Assembly (NCBI GenBank): GCA_033297205.1
Contig: MU859495.1
Coordinates: 1 to 12,906, forward strand
Length of the DNA: 12,906 nucleotides
Origin: Pseudoneurospora amorphoporcata
Taxonomy: Eukaryota; Ascomycota; Sordariomycetes; Sordariales; Sordariaceae
Direction: 5' to 3'
Position 1 is the stretch's first letter, and every line of letters starts with the position of its first letter. A program made the translations under genes and the position numbers. This document shows positions 9,099 to 12,906 of the stretch, piece by piece. The notes beneath the pieces were generated by a model. The model ran no database searches, was not told where the DNA came from, and saw only the letters and a program-made list of their open reading frames with translations.

Positions 9099-9270
9099 TT
9101 CTTTTATAATACTTCTATTGTATCTACAACAACGCTGCAACTACGCTGCTTACTTCAGCACTATTGTCGTACCACCGCTTCCGCTCCGCTCTGCTACAAG
9201 TGCATAGTTCACTGTAGCATCCCTATACTAGTACTATTATTATAGGCTAGTTAGGGTATTGCAGTAAATA

Positions 9271-9716
9271 GTTATTATAAAATGCAATAGAAGCTTATAA
9301 ATTCAACTCTTTTCTTTTATAGTATAGTACTCTTATAAGCACTTCTACTAACTTATAGGAAGCTTCTACACTCTAGAAGCTTCTAGACACTTAGTATTTA
9401 TATATATAAAGACCTCTCCTCTCCGTTAGTTAGTCACTTCTTAAGCAAGCAAGCAAGCATAGCTTAAGTAATATAATACAATCTTTTCTACAGTGCAGAG
9501 TCTATTGTAATCTTCTGTCTTGAGAGCAGAGTCCTCTCTAAGACCTCTTTTATAACACTCCTATTGTATTTACAACTACGCTGCAACTACGCTGCTTCCT
9601 TCAGCACTGCTGTCGTACCACCGCTTCCGCTCCGCTCAGCTACAAGTGCATAGTTCACTGTAGCATCCTTATACTAGTACTATCATTATAGGCTAGTTAG
9701 GACATTGTAGCAAACA
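9271..9716 (+). repeat. second LTR, adjacent to the primer-binding site
   Basis: Begins GTTATTATAAAATG with the leading T absent and ends TAGCAAACA immediately before the primer-binding site, so this is the 5' LTR of the internal region. TATATAAA is at 9403-9410. Transcription probably starts downstream of it within the LTR. A GCAA repeat (GCAAGCAAGCAAGC) near 9444-9457 is expanded relative to the first LTR. Confidence 0.88.
9359..9410 (+). promoter_or_regulatory. same promoter block in the second LTR
   Basis: GAAGCTTC cores recur at 9359-9366 and 9376-9383 with the same spacing, the 14-bp palindrome is intact at 9373-9386, and TATATAAA follows at 9403-9410. The block is well preserved compared with the more divergent sequence just upstream in the LTR, which suggests a functional core promoter. 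Confidence 0.45.
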
Positions 9717-9731
9717 GGTTATGAGCCCGGG
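9717..9731 (+). other. primer-binding site for an initiator-Met half-tRNA
   Basis: GGTTATGAGCCC, directly after the LTR end, is the exact complement of GGGCTCATAACC, the conserved anticodon loop and flanking stem of eukaryotic initiator tRNA-Met. Priming from the cleaved anticodon-arm half of this tRNA is known for the copia lineage. The position just 3' of the LTR's terminal CA fits. Confidence 0.8.
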
Positions 9732-10824
9732 AAACAAGAATACCCGGATTCAGCCTATCGATTCGCGCTTCCAAGTCACGATCGATTCTCAACCCCTTGG
9801 CTCTGTACTACAAGCTACTCGACTGGAAATAGTACTGTACTACAGGCTACTTCCACTTATCCTCTAGCACTCCTATTATAGTGCTACAATAGATCAACCA
9901 ACGGAACTAATAAATCACACTACTAATCCCTCTGCACAATCCTCAAGTCTGAGCTTGCAAAGTTTACAAGCTCAAATTCACAACCTTGAAGGCCAGCTCC
10001 AGCAAGTTATCTCGCTGCTCCAACAGAACTTAACTGTTTAACACTCCCCTCAGGCTGAGCAGCCTTCTCAAGCTGAACAGCCTTCTCAGGCTGAACAGCC
10101 TCTTCAAACTCAGTCAACTCCTCAGCCTTCCACACCTTCCTCGGAGCCCACTACAGCTCCAACGCTTTCAGCACACTCCGGAACTGATTTTAGTGCTCTT
10201 ACTACTAAAGAGCTTGCTAAACAGTCACTACACCTTGCTGAAAAAGAACGTCTTTCAGGACCTGAAAACTACAATCAGTGGTATCAGGCTATTTCTATCC
10301 AGTTTAGGGCATTACAAATCTCTGAATTTCTGGAAGACCCTGACCGAGTTAACGCCTTACTTTTTGATCCTTAAAAGGCTGCCTTATTATTAACTCTCCG
10401 GAACACCTTGAAACAGGGTCCCCTATCTACAATTACTTTCGAAACGGACCCTGCAGAGGCTTACAAGCGACTACGTATGCAGTACGCTCCTAGCCAGTTA
10501 ACGCTCCGAGACTCCCTGTATAAGGAATTTCATTTCCTTAAGTTTGATAGATCTACTACTATAGTAGAATTCAACGCCAAATTCAACACCCTCGTGAGCC
10601 GACTTGTTGGCCTCGGCGTTAGAATAGCGGAAATCGACCAGATTAACCACTATTTTAACGTGCTTGAAAGTCACTTCTCTCAGTGGGTAAAGCGTTGTAG
10701 AGGTTTACTACGTCAAGAACAATGGCTCTACAACACAGAAGGTAAGATCACCAAACTAAGTCTTCTGTACTTCCAAGAAGATCTACTAGCTGAGACCCAG
10801 AATCTAACTACTACGACCTCTTAA
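9721..10824 (+). pseudogene. gag: copia-type Gag with three internal stops
   Basis: Encodes the nucleocapsid precursor that packages element RNA into virus-like particles. ATG 9721, inside the primer-binding site, is in frame with all of Gag, and no other in-frame ATG occurs until about 10477. The frame is cut by TAG 9865, TAA 10039 and TAA 10372, and ends at TAA 10822. Residues about 70-105 look coiled-coil-like (Leu/Gln-rich, …LEGQLQQVISLLQQN). A Gln/Pro/Ser linker with QAEQPS repeats follows. The Gag core of the UBN2/copia type then runs from about residue 165 (SGPENYNQWYQAI) to 350 (LRDSLYKEFHFLKF, VEFNAKFNTLVSRL). No CCHC zinc knuckle appears here or in the basic stretch after the stop. 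The stops look like CAA/CAG turned into TAA/TAG. Confidence 0.85.
10051..10104 (+). repeat. three 18-bp in-frame repeats in Gag
   Basis: Three tandem 18-bp units encode QAEQPS, QAEQPS and QAEQPL in the linker before the Gag core. They are slightly diverged at third positions (CAG/CAA, GAG/GAA), so the amino-acid pattern is better kept than the DNA. Confidence 0.85.
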
Positions 10825-11664
10825 CAGCTTTCAGCATTGCATGCTGGCTATAAGAGAAATCACAGGTCGAACAATAATAAGGCTACCTATCAGAACCCTC
10901 GGTCTACTAAAAGGAAGGATCAAGACACTAAGTCCTTCAGCCAGCCATCTGCTAAGCCTATGAACTTTCAAGGCAAGCGGCAAGGTAAAGGTACTAAAAA
11001 GGAGGCTCAAGGAGAGTCCTTCAACATTGAAGGCACTGAGCAAACAGCTTCTGATGAAGCTTTCACTGTCAGCTATAATCTTGAGTCTGGCACTATATTC
11101 GGAGCAGACAGTGACTCTGAATCTATAGCCACTGAGGAAATTCCTAAATTCAACCACTCGACTATTAAAAATAATAGTCAATGGCTTTTTGACACTGGGT
11201 CTACAGTGCACATCTGCAACAACAAAACCTTATTCACGGACTTACAGTTTTCTACCACGCTAGGAACTGTAGGAACCGGAGGTGGCCCTGTTAAGCCACT
11301 AGGTGTTGGCACTGTGAAAATCGAATTCCTCACTGGCTACAAGGATAATAAAGCGGTCTACAGTTCCGTATCCCTCACAAACACTCTCTATATTCCTAAC
11401 TTCCCGTTGAACATAGTGAGTGGCCATAGGCTGTATGCCTCTGGAGGTACCTTAATTAAGGAAAAGCTATACACAGCCTCCCGGAAGCTATTAGCATTGC
11501 TAAACTTCCAGAAATCCGGCTTCTTCTTTACTGTCAAGAACGCCGTACCTACTAAGATTGACCCTAAACAACCACTGGTCTACGGGTCTACTTGGCATTG
11601 CTATACTACTAAGAACAATGCCGATTCTAGTGATTCTGAAGCTGAAGAATCTGCTGAATCTACT

Positions 11665-11763
11665 ACAGCTCTTGAAATTGCAGAGGGGGTTATAGAGTCT
11701 CCAGCTCTGGATCCAACTCCCACAGCTCCTGAAATTTCAGAGGGGGTTACAGAGTCCCCAGCT
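11665..11763 (+). repeat. duplicated 42-bp segment between protease and integrase
   Basis: ACAGCTCTTGAAATTGCAGA… at 11665-11706 recurs at 11722-11763, offset by 57 bp (19 codons). It encodes the motif EI-x-EGV-x-ESPA twice in an acidic, Pro-rich linker. The reading frame is preserved. Confidence 0.8.
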
Positions 11764-12792
11764 CCCACAACAGCTCTCAAGAAACCTTCTGAGGCGTTGA
11801 TTCAAGCCGCTCAGCTATGGCACGTCCGGCTCGGGCATGTAAGCCTTGATCTTTTGAAAAAGACTGCTCAAGTTACTAAAGGCATGCCTAACTTTCAAAA
11901 GGTACGCCCTGAAGACTTGGTTTGCAAGAGCTGTGATTCAGCCAAAATACTGCGCAGACCTTCCAGAAAGCCAGTAGCTGATCCACCGTTTGCCCTCGGG
12001 CGACTAGAGGGGGATATCTTTATTATTCGCCCTACGCCACTAAACAACAAGCCTTATGGTCTTGTTGTAGTGGATCGGAAAACTCGCTTTAGACTCATTC
12101 GGCTTCTAAGGACGAAAGACGAAGCTGCTATAGAGGTTCGATCTATTATTGAAACCCTCTACAATACTTATAAGCGGTACCCAGCTCAATTTCACTACGA
12201 CGGAGGTAAAGAAATTAGAAGCCTACTTCCGTACTTCACTGAAAAAGGCATCTCCTTCAGTGAATCTAGCCCTTACGCTTACTACCAAAACGGCCTAGCA
12301 GAACGCTCCATTTGGGTAATTTTAGACTGTCTTCGAGCTACTCTTATTGCTTCAGGTCTACCTCCGACTCTTTGGTGTTATGTTATTAGCTCTGTGGTAG
12401 AGATAATTAACCGCACCGCTAATTCTACTAAGGAGCTCACTCCTTACTAGCTCTTTCTCGACGAATTGGTACCCTCACAGGCTCCTTACGTCCCTGATCT
12501 TCAGAACTACAAAGCTATTGGCACTGAAGTCATAGTGTTTATACCTTCTGAGAAACGTTCTGTAGGGCAAAAGCTACAACCTAGAGGTACTAAAGGGAAG
12601 CTTTTGGCCGTTCTAGGGCACCAAACTTACTTAGTTTAGCTAGGCCAACGGCAGGTAGTTCAAACGCCATTTGTCAAATTCTATGAAGACTATAAGCTTC
12701 ATCTTCAGGATCCCAGAAATCCTACAAACTCCTTATAGCTTCCTGAAGTTCAGGAAGAAGAGGAAGAATAGGAATATTCTACAGAACCTTAC

Positions 12793-12852
12793 AGGCTTAC
12801 AACACCTCTTGCAGAATCTCCCAGGCTTACAACACCTCTCATAGAGCCTCCC
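12793..12852 (+). repeat. two 30-bp in-frame repeats after the integrase core
   Basis: AGGCTTACAACACCTCT… occurs at 12793-12822 and 12823-12852, encoding RLTTPL followed by AESP or IEPP. A degenerate third start (AAGCCTACAAAT) follows. It lies in the linker expected between integrase and reverse transcriptase. Confidence 0.8.
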
Positions 12853-12906
12853 AAGCCTACAAATATCGAAGTCCATCTGCCACAAGCTTCTAAACAGCAG
12901 AAGGAA

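Larger units (their letters stand above)
8829..9270 (+). repeat. first LTR of a tandem pair
   Basis: Begins TGTTATTATG and ends with AGTAAATA, where the second copy has AGCAAACA, so the usual CA terminus is TA here. It aligns end to end with 9271-9716. Features inside are two AGAAGCTTCT palindromes (8916-8925 and 8933-8942), TATATAAA at 8961-8968, and a conserved hairpin at 9071-9098. Differences from the second copy number several dozen by eye, mostly transitions, and often CA versus TA, which suits fungal repeat-induced point mutation (RIP). Confidence 0.85.
8829..12906 (+). mobile_element. Ty1/copia-type LTR retrotransposon, 3' part beyond the window
   Basis: The order is LTR, LTR, primer-binding site, gag, protease, integrase, with the window ending after the integrase and before reverse transcriptase. 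Integrase placed directly after protease, and so before RT, defines copia rather than gypsy order. The internal frame prefers T-ending codons, unlike the C-ending host genes. The frame is damaged by eight stop codons but no evident frameshift, so this copy is probably inactive unless the stops are bypassed. The 3' LTR and target-site duplication are not visible. Confidence 0.93.
10825..12906 (+). pseudogene. pol: copia-type Pol: basic linker, protease and integrase (partial, interrupted)
   Basis: Continues the Gag frame after TAA 10822. A basic Asn/Lys/Arg-rich stretch leads to an aspartic protease with active-site DTG at 11191-11199 (WLFDTGSTVHIC). Next come a GAG-pre-integrase region and an HHCC zinc finger (His 11821 and 11836, Cys 11923 and 11932; WHVRLGH and CKSC). 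The integrase core has Asp at 12013 and 12199 and Glu at 12301 (LEGDIF, HYDGGKE, NGLAERS). TAG 12448 interrupts the end of the core. The frame goes on through the copia post-core region (VIVFIPSEKRSVGQKLQPRG) with TAGs at 12637, 12736 and 12769, and runs off the window. In particles these enzymes process Gag-Pol and insert the cDNA. Reverse transcriptase and RNase H must lie beyond 12906 if they are present. Confidence 0.9.

Noticed and set aside
8428..9716. CRISPR-like or satellite array
   Set aside because: Only two copies of each unit, hundreds of bases long with no spacers, and the setting is a eukaryotic retroelement.
10831..11211. Minus-strand open frame opposite the pol linker and protease
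   Set aside because: It overlaps a clear protease frame on the plus strand and has no family signal.
9721..12906. Genetic code with TAA/TAG read as glutamine
   Set aside because: Both intact host genes use TGA as their stop, which is compatible, but fungi-type introns, the host gene families and the restriction of in-frame TAR codons to a repeated element make RIP-like mutation far simpler.

Overview
The window looks like nuclear DNA of a filamentous ascomycete (Pezizomycotina, probably a sordariomycete). The support is short GT-AG introns with fungal branch sites (CTAAC/CTGAC), C-ending codons in the host genes, a GPI-anchored fungal cupredoxin, a fungal secondary-metabolite-type O-methyltransferase, a eukaryotic tRNA-Arg(ACG), and a Ty1/copia retrotransposon damaged in a RIP-like way. 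The species cannot be named from sequence alone.

Layout. (1) 1-2640: a possible 3' end of an upstream gene, then a gene-like but broken region. It has a signal-peptide start at 367, candidate introns at 820-876, 1772-1835 and 2007-2047, and coding-looking pieces in shifting frames. I read it as one or two decayed genes of unknown function. (2) 3163-4609: an intact two-exon SAM-dependent O-methyltransferase. (3) 4610-6053: a long intergenic stretch with no convincing gene. (4) 6054-7146: an intact two-exon secreted, GPI-anchored cupredoxin-like protein. (5) 7457-7528, minus strand: tRNA-Arg(ACG), with a 19-A tract on its 3' side. (6) 7529-8427: gene-free. (7) 8428-12906: a repeat-rich region made of a ~204-bp tandem pair, two tandem ~442-bp LTRs, an initiator-Met half-tRNA primer-binding site, and a gag-protease-integrase reading frame that runs off the window before reverse transcriptase.

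The retroelement holds the most interesting signals. From the ATG inside the primer-binding site at 9721 to the window end, 1062 codons stay in one frame. Eight in-frame stops interrupt it, all TAA or TAG and most readable as former CAA/CAG codons; there is no TGA. Gag's only plausible start codon lies within the site that pairs with the initiator tRNA anticodon loop. The LTRs are stacked head to tail, carry GAAnnTTC heat-shock-element-like palindromes just upstream of a TATA box, and share an identical hairpin block. The element lies about 0.9-1.3 kb upstream of a Pol III gene, which recalls Ty1-type target choice. The methyltransferase and cupredoxin are ordinary host genes; nothing here ties them into one pathway.
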